DNA of 64,000 nt from Comamonadaceae bacterium (GTDB lineage Bacteria > Pseudomonadota > Gammaproteobacteria > Burkholderiales > Burkholderiaceae_C): assembly GCA_027485235.1 (NCBI GenBank), contig JAIXRJ010000011.1, positions 45,454 through 109,453 on the forward strand, given 5' to 3'. The notes beneath the pieces are model-generated. The model was given only the letters and a program-made list of their open reading frames with translations. It was not told where the DNA came from and ran no database searches. The first letter of the stretch is position 1. Each line of letters starts with the position of its first letter. Below, piece by piece: positions 7,838 to 16,096 of the stretch. Both the position numbers and the translations under genes were made by a program.

Positions 7838-7866
7838 CAGTGTTCTCCTTCAGAGTGCGCGGACGA

Positions 7867-9216
7867 TCAACGTGCGCCCAGTTGGACAAAGGGCGACATG
7901 GTCGTGCTGCCCTTGGCGGGGGAGATCGGCGCAGCGATCTTGGATTGGCCATCCATGCGGAACGTGGTGCGAAAAGCCGTGAGGTCCGCATCGAAGTACA
8001 GGTGCATGGAGGTGGCTGTTTGCATGCCACCGGCCTTTGTGATGGTCTGGTAGTACGACAAGTCGACGAGCAAAACATCCCCCGCAGCAGAAAAGCTGTT
8101 GGCGTGCTGGGAGACGAACACCGGACGCCCCAACAAGGTGCCGTAAGGTGAGGCTTGAATACCGCCAACATTCAAGCCCGTGGGCAAGTAAATCGGGTAG
8201 TTGCCCAGCATCAAGGTGAACAGTGCGGGCAGCACGTCGTTGTTGACGATCCACACGGCCTTGCCAAACGAGCCCGGCGGCAGACGCGAGATCATCTTGG
8301 CCAAGTTCTGCGCCAGCAGGGTCTGCGTGGTCTGGCCTGATTCCTTGGCCACCGTCACAGTGGTGGCATTGGTCATGCAACCCACCGGCAGGCCCGTGCC
8401 AGAGCCGAACAAGATCGACTCATTGGTCTTCCAGCGAATGGAGGTTGCGATCTTGTCGGGCAGGTAGGTGGACAGCGCATTGGTGTCGTCCAAAAGTTCA
8501 TCGGTCACCGGCACAAGGGCCATGAGCTTTTTGAGGCGCAGAGTCGACAGACCCAGGACAGGCTTGGTACCCACGGCCGATGCGGCTTCACCTTGCCAGT
8601 AGGCTCGTATGCCGTTGGTGCCCCAGGGCGTGGTCTCGTCCTTGGGAAAAGCCATGGTGTTGCCCGTGATCTCGACGTTGTCGGTCATCGGCAGCAGGGA
8701 GTCCTCGCCCAGCGAGAGCTGGAAGATCTCCTGCGCGAACTGCGGGGGCACAAGAAAGCCGCCATCCTGCGCCGAGCCTTCACTGCCAAACGTGGCAGGT
8801 GCCACGGCATTGCGGCCAGAGCCAACCAGCAAACGGTCATCGATCGCGGCACCGGGGTTTTGCGCCTGACGCACGGTCTTGAGGAAGTCACCCACGCTCT
8901 TGAAGCCGTGTTTGGGGTCGGCTTCAAGGTTGTCGGTGACAGAAATCACAGTGGCCTTCTGGCCATGGGAAATGATCGAATGCGCCGAGTGGGCTACGTT
9001 GACCACATTGGCCATTTGAGCCTCTTCGGCAATCAGGGCAGCCTCGCGGTCAATGGCAGCCGATGCCGCCTCGATCTTGGCCTTGAGGACATTGAAGGCA
9101 ACCAGCTCTTCATCGGTCATGTCGCGCTCTTCGGAAACGGCGATATCGGTCAGGGCACGGGCATCCTTGACCAGGGTGGCTTTGCGAGCTTGAAGCTCGC
9201 GCAATTGCTTACTCAT
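7867..9216 (-). CDS. major capsid protein, HK97 fold
   Basis: 449 residues. Residues 1-75 (MSKQLRELQARKATLVKDAR and EELVAFNVLKAKIEAA) are a predicted coiled coil, the delta/scaffold domain expected to be removed by the prohead protease. The body contains GSEGSAQDGGFLVPPQFAQE, the P-domain and the loop LMLGNYPIYLPTGLN, plus GRPVFVSQHANSFSAAGDVL, all characteristic of HK97-like major capsid proteins. The S49-type protease gene lies just upstream. A hairpin and U-tract precede the ribosome site (TCTGGAG). Confidence 0.95.
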   Translation of the reverse strand: MSKQLRELQARKATLVKDARALTDIAVSEERDMTDEELVAFNVLKAKIEAASAAIDREAALIAEEAQMANVVNVAHSAHSIISHGQKATVISVTDNLEADPKHGFKSVGDFLKTVRQAQNPGAAIDDRLLVGSGRNAVAPATFGSEGSAQDGGFLVPPQFAQEIFQLSLGEDSLLPMTDNVEITGNTMAFPKDETTPWGTNGIRAYWQGEAASAVGTKPVLGLSTLRLKKLMALVPVTDELLDDTNALSTYLPDKIATSIRWKTNESILFGSGTGLPVGCMTNATTVTVAKESGQTTQTLLAQNLAKMISRLPPGSFGKAVWIVNNDVLPALFTLMLGNYPIYLPTGLNVGGIQASPYGTLLGRPVFVSQHANSFSAAGDVLLVDLSYYQTITKAGGMQTATSMHLYFDADLTAFRTTFRMDGQSKIAAPISPAKGSTTMSPFVQLGAR

Positions 9217-9235
9217 TGGTGTTGCTCCAGATATG

Positions 9236-9272
9236 AAAAAACCGCCCAGGCAGCAAGCACAGGGCGGCGGTT
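9236..9272 (-). terminator. hairpin with U-tract just upstream of the capsid gene
   Basis: Minus-strand stem AACCGCC/GGCGGTT (9266-9272 with 9240-9246) runs into six T, then CATATCTGGAG and the capsid ATG. It lies inside the structural operon, between protease and capsid genes, and shares its 3' part with the module at 4205. Partial termination, attenuation or an RNA-processing signal are possible. Confidence 0.6.
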
Positions 9273-9343
9273 TGAGGCGCGACCAACGGGTCGCAGGTGG
9301 TCGGCAGCCCTCAACGGAGGACTGCTGAATTTGGCAAAAAGAT

Positions 9344-10282
9344 TCAGATCAGCGCGAGGGCTGCTCGGGCCTGGCCAAGGCGGGAGGCACCCGGTGGCTT
9401 TTGAGAGATGGCTGACTTTTGCATCCTGGCGAGCACATCATCGAAGGTGGCAATGCCGTCCACCATCTTGGCGGCAAGGGCTGCATCGGCACCCAACACC
9501 CTGCCTTCGCCCATGCCACCTCGCACATCAGCAACCGAGACGACTCGGCCCTTGGCCACGGCTTTGATGAAGGCGTTGTAGTAATCGTCCACACGAGACT
9601 GCATGAAGGCCTGCGCCTCTGGGTCCAGCGGCACATACGGGTTGCCCTCGACCTTGAACTTGCCTGCCGAGATCAGGGTGGGTTTAACCCCCTCCTCTTC
9701 CAGCGCCTTCGAGTAATCAAAGTGGGCCTGCCAGACACCGATGGAGCCCACCTCGCCACCCGGGGTGACATAGAACTCACCGGCCGAGCAGCCGATCCAA
9801 TAGGCGGCCGAGGCGGCCAGGCTGTTGGCCACGGCCACCACGGGCTTTTGCGCCCGGGCTTTGACGATCTCGGTGGCCAGCTCGGCCACACCGTAGACGC
9901 TGCCGCCCGGGCTGTCGATGTCGATCAGGATCTGGCCCACAGTGTCATCCGCAAGGACCTGGCGCAAGGCGCTGGTGAATTTCTGGGTGCTGATGCTGCC
10001 AGGGCCAGAGATGTCATCGACCATGTTGCCGCGCTGCGTGACCACCCCATACAGGGGCAGGACCGCGATGCCAGCTCCGGCATTGGAAGCGGCACGATCT
10101 GAGGCGAACTGTTTGCGCGTGTCGCGCAGAACCCGGTCCGCATTCACCTGAAACAAGGTTTCGTCGCTGGGCGGCTCATCTGAGGACCAGCGGGTAAGAA
10201 CAGCGGTCATGGCCTGCAAACGCTCGGGCATGAGCGCCCACGGCGTGGTCAGGAATTCAGAAATCAGAAGATGTTTGTTCAT
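9344..10282 (-). CDS. prohead protease, S49 (SppA-like) family
   Basis: 312 residues. Serine protease of the S49/ClpP fold that matures the capsid by removing scaffold. Visible landmarks: IDIDSPGGSVYGVAELATEI (residues 121-140), catalytic serine at 158 in LAASAAYWIG, and a lysine at about 210 in SAGKFKVEGNPY for the Ser-Lys dyad. It overlaps the portal gene by 4 bases, consistent with translational coupling. The last 30 residues are likely a flexible tail. Confidence 0.92.
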   Translation of the reverse strand: MNKHLLISEFLTTPWALMPERLQAMTAVLTRWSSDEPPSDETLFQVNADRVLRDTRKQFASDRAASNAGAGIAVLPLYGVVTQRGNMVDDISGPGSISTQKFTSALRQVLADDTVGQILIDIDSPGGSVYGVAELATEIVKARAQKPVVAVANSLAASAAYWIGCSAGEFYVTPGGEVGSIGVWQAHFDYSKALEEEGVKPTLISAGKFKVEGNPYVPLDPEAQAFMQSRVDDYYNAFIKAVAKGRVVSVADVRGGMGEGRVLGADAALAAKMVDGIATFDDVLARMQKSAISQKPPGASRLGQARAALALI

Positions 10283-11766
10283 GTGGAGTTTCCAAGTTGG
10301 ATCAGCGCCTTGAGCAGCACTGGTTCATCGGTAGACGGTTGAGATAGCGCCCAGGCACGCACCACGGGCTCTTGCAGGCCCAGGGCTTGGGCAATGAGCG
10401 TGATTTCCTGCGCGTCCAAGCTGCCCTTCTTGCTGATGCGCCGGGCCAGACGCTGGACGTTGGCTTCAATGAGCTTGCGCAATCGTTTGCTCATTTGTTG
10501 ATCAGGCTCGACCGGCATGTCTGCGTCGGCTGCGTCTGCCGGGTCTTTCCCTTCGCCTTCTGACTCCTGCGCTTCGGCGTCCTCTTCTTCAATCATGTTC
10601 AGCGGCCTGAGCGGTTGATCGAGTCCTTTGATCGGATTGAGGTTCTCGGCGATGCGGGCCTCGTTGCGGGTGAGCCAGCCGTTTTGGATGCCGCTTTGGT
10701 AGTAGGCCGAGCGACTGGCTGCATCGCCGCGCATCAGGTTGGCGAAGTCAAATTCGATTTCGAGCTCATCGCCGTCCAGCATCAGGTCCGCTTCGATCGA
10801 AGCCTCCCAACGCTCAGCCCAGGGCGTCATGGTGTGCATGACGAATTCCAGGCTCTGCTGCTCTATATTGGAGAACGTCGCCCGGTCGAGGTCCGCGATC
10901 ATATGTGGCGGCACCCGAAACAGGCGAGCGATGTCCGTGATCTGGAACTTGCGCAGCTCCAGGAACTGGGCGTCCTTGTTCGTGACACCCACCTCATGGA
11001 ACTTCATGCCGTTTTCCAGCACCAGCACCTTGCCCCGGTTCGCTCCGGATTGGGCGGCCTGGTAGGACTCCCTGAACACCCGCTTGGCCTCGGCATCCTT
11101 GAAGTTGCCCGGGAACTCGATCCAGCCCCCTGTGGGTTTGGCATCGTTGTTGAAGAACCGTGCGCCATAGTCCTGCGCGGCCAATGCCATGCCAAGGCTC
11201 TCACGGGAAAGCTCGATGGGACTCAGGCCCAGCAAGCCGTCCGAGGACAGACCCCTCAGGTGCCAGACCTCGCCACGCGGCAGGACCAGCTCGTGACCCG
11301 TCTGGTTCTGAATCCGGTAGCGGTAGTCACCTTCAGCGAGCAGCTCCATGCGCACCCGATCCGGATGAACTGGGATCAGCTCGGTGATCTCGCCTCGGCC
11401 GTTGGCCAGGATCTGGCAAAAGGCGTTGCCACGCAGGGCCAGGTGCCCCTGCAGCATCTCGCGCCACTCGAACGGGTTCTGGTACCGATTGGGCTTCTTG
11501 CCTAACAAGCGGTATAGCCAGTGGTCCGTCACCCGGTCCTTGCCGCCATCTGCTCGAGCACGGTAGACCACAAGTGGCAGCGAGGCCATGGTCTCGGACA
11601 GGATGCGCACGCAGGCATAGACCGCTGCCAGGCGCATGGCCGAATCGGCCGAGACGCGCATGCCCGAGACGCTACGCACCGATACAGGCTCAAAAAAGAA
11701 ATCGCCCCATGGGGAGCGATCACTTGCGGAAGCCTTGAATCGGTCAAAGAGGTTGAAGATTCCCAT
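10279..11766 (-). CDS. phage portal protein, HK97 family
   Basis: 495 residues. The 12-mer DNA gate at the capsid vertex. Family text: AVYACVRILSETMASLPLVV, RLLGKKPNRYQNPFEWREML, RLFRVPPHMIADLDRATFSN, EFVMHTMTPWAERWEASIEA. Residues after about 400 are acidic and low in complexity, as is common. It lies between terminase and protease genes, standard for this class. Confidence 0.96.
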   Translation of the reverse strand: MGIFNLFDRFKASASDRSPWGDFFFEPVSVRSVSGMRVSADSAMRLAAVYACVRILSETMASLPLVVYRARADGGKDRVTDHWLYRLLGKKPNRYQNPFEWREMLQGHLALRGNAFCQILANGRGEITELIPVHPDRVRMELLAEGDYRYRIQNQTGHELVLPRGEVWHLRGLSSDGLLGLSPIELSRESLGMALAAQDYGARFFNNDAKPTGGWIEFPGNFKDAEAKRVFRESYQAAQSGANRGKVLVLENGMKFHEVGVTNKDAQFLELRKFQITDIARLFRVPPHMIADLDRATFSNIEQQSLEFVMHTMTPWAERWEASIEADLMLDGDELEIEFDFANLMRGDAASRSAYYQSGIQNGWLTRNEARIAENLNPIKGLDQPLRPLNMIEEEDAEAQESEGEGKDPADAADADMPVEPDQQMSKRLRKLIEANVQRLARRISKKGSLDAQEITLIAQALGLQEPVVRAWALSQPSTDEPVLLKALIQLGNST

Positions 11767-11798
11767 CGGTGGTGTCAGAAAACGCGCTTGCCGTCTCG

Positions 11799-13505
11799 TT
11801 AGAGCAGCATCAGCTCATAGTCGGATCCCAGCACCACCGAGTCCCCCGGTTTGATTGCCCGTGAGAGGGCCATGATCAGTGCCACGATGCCGTCGATCTT
11901 GTTTTCTGCTCGCTCCTTGCGCGGGTAAATGTTGTCTTTGACGTCCGTGTGGGCCACCACGTTGCTGGCCATCCAGGCCAATACCGGGTCGCCGTCATGG
12001 ACGAGCTTCTTTTGCAGGACCAGGGCTTCAAGCGTCTTCATCGGTTCGCTGAAATTGAGCACCGTAGGACGCACCTCGATCATGGGCAGGCCCTCGGAGA
12101 GCATCCGTGTGGACAGCTGTGTGGCCTGAAACGGATCGAAGGCCACGGCTTCCACCGAAAACCGGGTTGCGATGTCCTGCAAATCGGCCTCGATCCAGCT
12201 GAAGTCGATCACGTTGCCCGGCGTCACAGACAGGCGTCCGGTATGGGCCCAGCCTTCGTACTGGCTGTTGCCAGCAGCCTGGACCGTGTCCTCTGGCAGG
12301 TAGTACTTGCCAAACACGGCATATGCGTCGGCTATGTCGGGATGCTGAAACACCATGACGAGCGCTGCAATGTCCGTCTTGCTGGCCAGGTCCAGGCCCA
12401 CCCAGCAGGGCTGGCCCAAGAACTGGTCCAGCTCCAGATCGGGGTTGGTGTTCGCGTCCCAGGCCCGCATGTCCATCCAGGCCTTGTCCGCGCTCACCCA
12501 CTCGTTGAGGTGCTTGGTCTTGAAGTTGTTGACCGCGCTGGGCAACTGCATGGCCTTGGCCTGCAGGGGAGTCAGGATCTCCTCACGGACCGAGATGCCC
12601 CAGTTGGGATTGGCCTTGATGAGGGAGTCCTTGATCGTCCAGTCGTCCCCTTCATCGAGGCCGTAAATGATCCCGAACTGAGAGTCGTCCTCGAACACCC
12701 GGTTGAGCAGCTTGGTGACAAAGCTCCTGACCTCGTAACAAATCCCCGAGCGGTTGCTGCCAGCCGTGGTGATCACCCACAGCAGTGAGTTGTCCCGCTT
12801 GCCGGTACCGGTCTCCACCACGTCATAGACCGTTCGGGTTTTGTGGGCGTGCAACTCGTCGATGCAACCGAAGTGGATGTTCAAGCCGTCGAGCGTGGAG
12901 CCTTCTGCCGAGAGCGCCTCGAACTTGGAGCCGGTCTGGAGCACATGCATGTTGTGCGCACCAACATTGACGGCAAAACGGTTCCGAAATCCCGGGCTCA
13001 GGCGTGCCATGGTCTGGGCATCGCCAAAGACAATGCGGGCCTGATCCCTTGTAGTGGCCAACGAATACACCTCAGCGCCACCCTCGCGGTCGGCTGCCAG
13101 CATGTACAGACCAACTGCCGAGGACAGGGTGGACTTGGCGTTGCCCCGAGGCACTTCGATGTAGGATCGCCTGAAGCGGCGCTTGCCGTCTGATTTGACC
13201 CACCCAAAGACCGTGGACAGGATGAACACCTGCCAGGGCTCCAGAACGATCATCTTGCTGGCCAGCGGGCCTTTGACGTGGGGCAGTCGCTCAATGAAGG
13301 CGCACAGGTTGTCCGCTGGCCGGTAGGGCCTGCCATAGCGGTCAAGCAGTTCCGGGTTGAACTGGTAGAGACTGCTCTTGCGTTTGAAACGGATCAGGTC
13401 ATCGAGCTGGCGTTTGCAGGCTTTCTGGACCCACTCGCAGGTCAGGATCTCATGGGAGACAACGCGCTGTGCATATTGTTTGGCGCTCGCGGCATATCCA
13501 CTCAT
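11799..13505 (-). CDS. terL: terminase large subunit
   Basis: 568 residues. ATP-driven DNA packaging motor and headful or cos nuclease. Walker A-like PRGNAKST at 119-126, Walker B FGCIDELHA at 212-220 with the following adenine-motif region, coupling motif WVITTAGSN at 243-251, and a nuclease-domain aspartate in VGLDLASKTDIAAL. The sequence type (IEVPRGNAKST) belongs to the HK97/phiE125-like TerL branch. The small subunit gene lies 15 bases upstream. Confidence 0.95.
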   Translation of the reverse strand: MSGYAASAKQYAQRVVSHEILTCEWVQKACKRQLDDLIRFKRKSSLYQFNPELLDRYGRPYRPADNLCAFIERLPHVKGPLASKMIVLEPWQVFILSTVFGWVKSDGKRRFRRSYIEVPRGNAKSTLSSAVGLYMLAADREGGAEVYSLATTRDQARIVFGDAQTMARLSPGFRNRFAVNVGAHNMHVLQTGSKFEALSAEGSTLDGLNIHFGCIDELHAHKTRTVYDVVETGTGKRDNSLLWVITTAGSNRSGICYEVRSFVTKLLNRVFEDDSQFGIIYGLDEGDDWTIKDSLIKANPNWGISVREEILTPLQAKAMQLPSAVNNFKTKHLNEWVSADKAWMDMRAWDANTNPDLELDQFLGQPCWVGLDLASKTDIAALVMVFQHPDIADAYAVFGKYYLPEDTVQAAGNSQYEGWAHTGRLSVTPGNVIDFSWIEADLQDIATRFSVEAVAFDPFQATQLSTRMLSEGLPMIEVRPTVLNFSEPMKTLEALVLQKKLVHDGDPVLAWMASNVVAHTDVKDNIYPRKERAENKIDGIVALIMALSRAIKPGDSVVLGSDYELMLL

Positions 13506-13520
13506 CGCTTGCTCTCGGTC

Positions 13521-13982
13521 TTACCCAACAATGTCCTCCCAAAGATCGAGCTCTTCGCCCGGTCGCTCGTTTGGAATGGAGATGCGCGAGCGAGACGCTG
13601 GGGTGAACCCCATCTCGATCGCAGCCTTGGTCATGATCTGGGCCTGCTTGTTGGCAATGGCCAAGTACGGCGATTGCATGGGCACACCGCTATGGGGTGC
13701 CTTCACCAGAAGTCCCGTCTTGCCGATGCCCGCCTGAGCCTGCCGGTAGAGATCTGCTGCACAAGCCCAGATCTCCAGCACGGACATGTCGAGCTTGCGG
13801 ATCAGCGTGGGCGGGGCACATTCAAGTGCGTAGCGCCAGGCAGCCTTGGCACCCTCAGGCATGTAGTCCGGGGGCTCGACCAGCAAGCCCTCTGGGACGG
13901 GCTCGTGGTAGTTGGTCCGGCATGGCTGCAAGGTCCCTTTGATCTGCTTGACTTGAGTCGGCAGTGGCTTGCGTCCACCCAT
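13521..13982 (-). CDS. terminase small subunit, P27 family
   Basis: 153 residues. MGGRKPLPTQVKQIKGTLQP and PPDYMPEGAKAAWRYAL are the conserved opening of the P27-type small terminase, which recognises phage DNA and stimulates the large subunit. The gene starts the late packaging block. The 153-bp stretch upstream (13983-14135) carries G/C runs but no gene that I can support. Confidence 0.9.
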   Translation of the reverse strand: MGGRKPLPTQVKQIKGTLQPCRTNYHEPVPEGLLVEPPDYMPEGAKAAWRYALECAPPTLIRKLDMSVLEIWACAADLYRQAQAGIGKTGLLVKAPHSGVPMQSPYLAIANKQAQIMTKAAIEMGFTPASRSRISIPNERPGEELDLWEDIVG

Positions 13983-14135
13983 AAATCACCCGCTTGGTTT
14001 GATGTTCATCTGATGCACTGCCTTTGTTGCAGGCTTTGGGGGATACCCCCCCTTGTTCAATTTGCACGCACAAAAATTTGCGCAAGCGCACGCATCTCGG
14101 GCGCCAGTCTGTAGAGATTCAGACCCCCTACCCCC

Positions 14136-14516
14136 TTAGGAGGGGGCCTGGTTGCGCAGGTATGCCGTCTCTGAGGCGGTCTTGGCGTTGTGACAGGGCA
14201 CGCACAGGCTTTGCAGGTTTGAGCGTTCAAAGCGCTCACCGCCAAGCTTCACCGGAACGATGTGATCGACGACCTTGGCTGGTTGCAACAAGCCCTTGGC
14301 CTGGCACCTGCAGCAAAGCGGGTTATCCCGTAGCACCGCTGCACGGGTGTTGCGCCACCTGGCCGATTGATAAAAGCCCAGCTCCGTATCAAACCCTCTG
14401 CGCGCACGCCCGTACTCACGGTGCACTTGCGACTGGTGATTGGCGCAGTAACCAGGCACGTTGAGCACCTGTGCGCAACCCGGGTAACGGCATGGAGTGG
14501 GCGCACTTCGCGGCAT
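14136..14516 (-). CDS. HNH endonuclease
   Basis: 126 residues. Zinc-binding cysteine pairs (CRYPGC, CCRC) and the HNH core DHIVPVKLGGERFERSNLQS followed by LCVPCH are all present. HNH proteins encoded next to terminase in HK97-type phages assist cos cleavage and DNA packaging, so this is more likely part of the packaging machinery than a homing nuclease. It opens the late block on the minus strand and is back to back with the plus-strand gene cassette. Confidence 0.92.
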   Translation of the reverse strand: MPRSAPTPCRYPGCAQVLNVPGYCANHQSQVHREYGRARRGFDTELGFYQSARWRNTRAAVLRDNPLCCRCQAKGLLQPAKVVDHIVPVKLGGERFERSNLQSLCVPCHNAKTASETAYLRNQAPS

Positions 14517-14623
14517 CTCAATCGTCTTTCAAGGAATAAGCGACAGCTTCAAAAATTGACTTGGCTTCACCTTGATTCAGAGCGTCAATCCATCACATTG
14601 GATGAACGAAAGGAACCAAGCCA

Positions 14624-14830
14624 ATGAAACAAAACAAGGACCTGAACAAGCTGCTGGAGCAGATCGCTCTGAAGCATTTCTTTATCGAAACGCTGGAGAC
14701 ACAGCACAGTGATCGCCTGGACTTCCACGACGTCTCGGTCTGGGCCGTCAAGAGCGCACTGGAGGCTGCTTACGCCGCAGGGATCGAAGCAGGAAAAAAC
14801 ACATCAACAACATCGAAAGGCAAACAATGA
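14624..14830 (+). CDS. small conserved phage protein (DUF6900-like)
   Basis: 68 residues, MKQNKDLNKLLEQIALKHFF and VWAVKSALEAAYAAGIEAGK. I associate this helical text with DUF6900, found in prophages next to DUF3489 proteins; function unknown. Ribosome site AAGGAA precedes the ATG. Its stop overlaps the next start by 4 bases (ATGA), so it is coupled to the DUF3489 gene. It lies on the strand opposite to almost all other phage genes. Confidence 0.75.
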   Translation: MKQNKDLNKLLEQIALKHFFIETLETQHSDRLDFHDVSVWAVKSALEAAYAAGIEAGKNTSTTSKGKQ

Positions 14831-15270
14831 AACTCACGGACACCCAACGCGCGCTGCTCGAAGCGGCTGCACAGCATCCTCAAAAGAAACTCATCAACTT
14901 CCCCGACACCCTCAAGGGCGGGGCTCGTATCAAGGTGCTCACCTCGATGCACAACGCCGAGCTCATAGAGCCAAGCGCCGCAGAGCCTGCGGTGTACGTG
15001 GCCACAGCCACAGGGCTGCAGGCGATTGGGATAACGAATCACGCGACGCGCGCCAAGCGTGAGGGCACCAAGCAAGCCGTACTGATTGAGCTGCTCAATC
15101 GCGCAGAAGGTGCGACGCTGTCCCAGATGACCGAGGCCACAGGTTGGCAGGTTCACACGGTGCGAGGCGCCATGGCTGGAGCCCTCAAGAAGAAGCTGGG
15201 CCTGGAGATCACATCAGAAAAGCAAACCGGTGCAGACCGCATCTACCGAATCACCAACCAATCTGCCTGA
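14827..15270 (+). CDS. DUF3489 domain protein (winged-helix-like)
   Basis: 147 residues. The C-terminal half (GTKQAVLIELLNRAEGATLS, ATGWQVHTVRGAMAGALKKK, then LGLEITSEKQTGADRIYRI) is the DUF3489 signature, a probable winged-helix DNA-binding fold. The N-terminal half (TDTQRALLEAAAQHP) looks like a second helical HTH-like unit. Possibly a phage transcription regulator; no experimental role is known to me. Confidence 0.85.
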   Translation: MKLTDTQRALLEAAAQHPQKKLINFPDTLKGGARIKVLTSMHNAELIEPSAAEPAVYVATATGLQAIGITNHATRAKREGTKQAVLIELLNRAEGATLSQMTEATGWQVHTVRGAMAGALKKKLGLEITSEKQTGADRIYRITNQSA

Positions 15271-15277
15271 GGTTCAC

Positions 15278-15637
15278 ATGAAAACCATGACCATCACGAT
15301 TGAACGTAAACCATTGACCATCCACTTCGATGGCAAAGACATGCAAGTCGAAGAGCTCGGCATCCGTCTGCCCTTTGGCCGCAAGCCCGCGACCATGAGC
15401 GAGATCGCTGGCAGCGAAGACTGCACCGTCTACATCACCGAGACCCGCGAGATGGAGCCTGCAGAGTTCGACCACTTTGCGAGGAACCTTCTCCAGTCTC
15501 GTGACTGGCTGGGTGGCAAGGGTGGCTATTACGGAGATGGCAGGCTGTGCGTCGAAGTGCATGCACCCGGTCGCCCTTACCTCTTCATCGATCCCTCTGG
15601 GTCGGACTACGGTCGCTATTGCGCACGCCTTGGCTGA
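15278..15637 (+). CDS. conserved hypothetical phage protein
   Basis: 119 residues from ATG 15278; an upstream in-frame start at 15230 would overlap the DUF3489 gene and lacks a ribosome site. Text: MKTMTITIERKPLTIHFDGK, then EMEPAEFDHFARNLLQSRDW, then a Gly-rich GGKGGYYGDGRLCVEV and an acidic end. The alternating beta pattern at the start suggests a small mixed fold. No family recognised. It is the third gene of the plus-strand cassette. Confidence 0.65.
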   Translation: MKTMTITIERKPLTIHFDGKDMQVEELGIRLPFGRKPATMSEIAGSEDCTVYITETREMEPAEFDHFARNLLQSRDWLGGKGGYYGDGRLCVEVHAPGRPYLFIDPSGSDYGRYCARLG

Positions 15638-15736
15638 TCAGTCTCAGATTAGCGACAGATCAAAAATATTTGATGAATCGCTTTACTTCAATACCAAGTA
15701 GAGCGTTCATACAGGCATCGCAACAAGGACAAGCCA

Positions 15737-16096
15737 ATGAGCAACAACGCAATACCGACGACACAAAACGAGGCCTGGGGGTTTTGGGGAACGATGGGTG
15801 GCCACGCCAGCGTGGCCTGGCCGATGGCTATAACCCAAGTTGCCGAGGCCACAGGCGAACCATTTGAGTCGGTACGAGCCTTTCTGGACAGCAAGCAAGG
15901 CAGGCATTTCGCAGACTCGGTCCAGGACGGTTTGGCCTCAGGCCTTGCAATGGACGCCGCTGTTGCCAAAGCCGTCACCAAGTGGATGGACTGGAAGATT
16001 GGCCGTTTCACCGCACGCGAAACTGGCATACCAAAGGGCCTGCCCTACCTGACCGGGTTTGTGATTCACTGTAGCCTTGATGAGGTCTGTTACTGA
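15737..16096 (+). CDS. conserved hypothetical phage protein
   Basis: 119 residues: GFWGTMGGHASVAWPMAITQ, ATGEPFESVRAFLDSKQGRH and IGRFTARETGIPKGLPYLTG. Ribosome site AAGGAC is 10 bases upstream. The last 7 bases overlap the convergent ParB-methyltransferase gene, an antisense arrangement. I recall similar proteins beside phage DNA methylases, without known function. Confidence 0.7.
   Translation: MSNNAIPTTQNEAWGFWGTMGGHASVAWPMAITQVAEATGEPFESVRAFLDSKQGRHFADSVQDGLASGLAMDAAVAKAVTKWMDWKIGRFTARETGIPKGLPYLTGFVIHCSLDEVCY

Noticed and set aside
10615..11505. Long plus-strand open frame of about 300 codons opposite the portal gene
   Set aside because: Antisense shadow of a strongly conserved portal gene; typical high-GC artefact without ribosome site or recognisable text.
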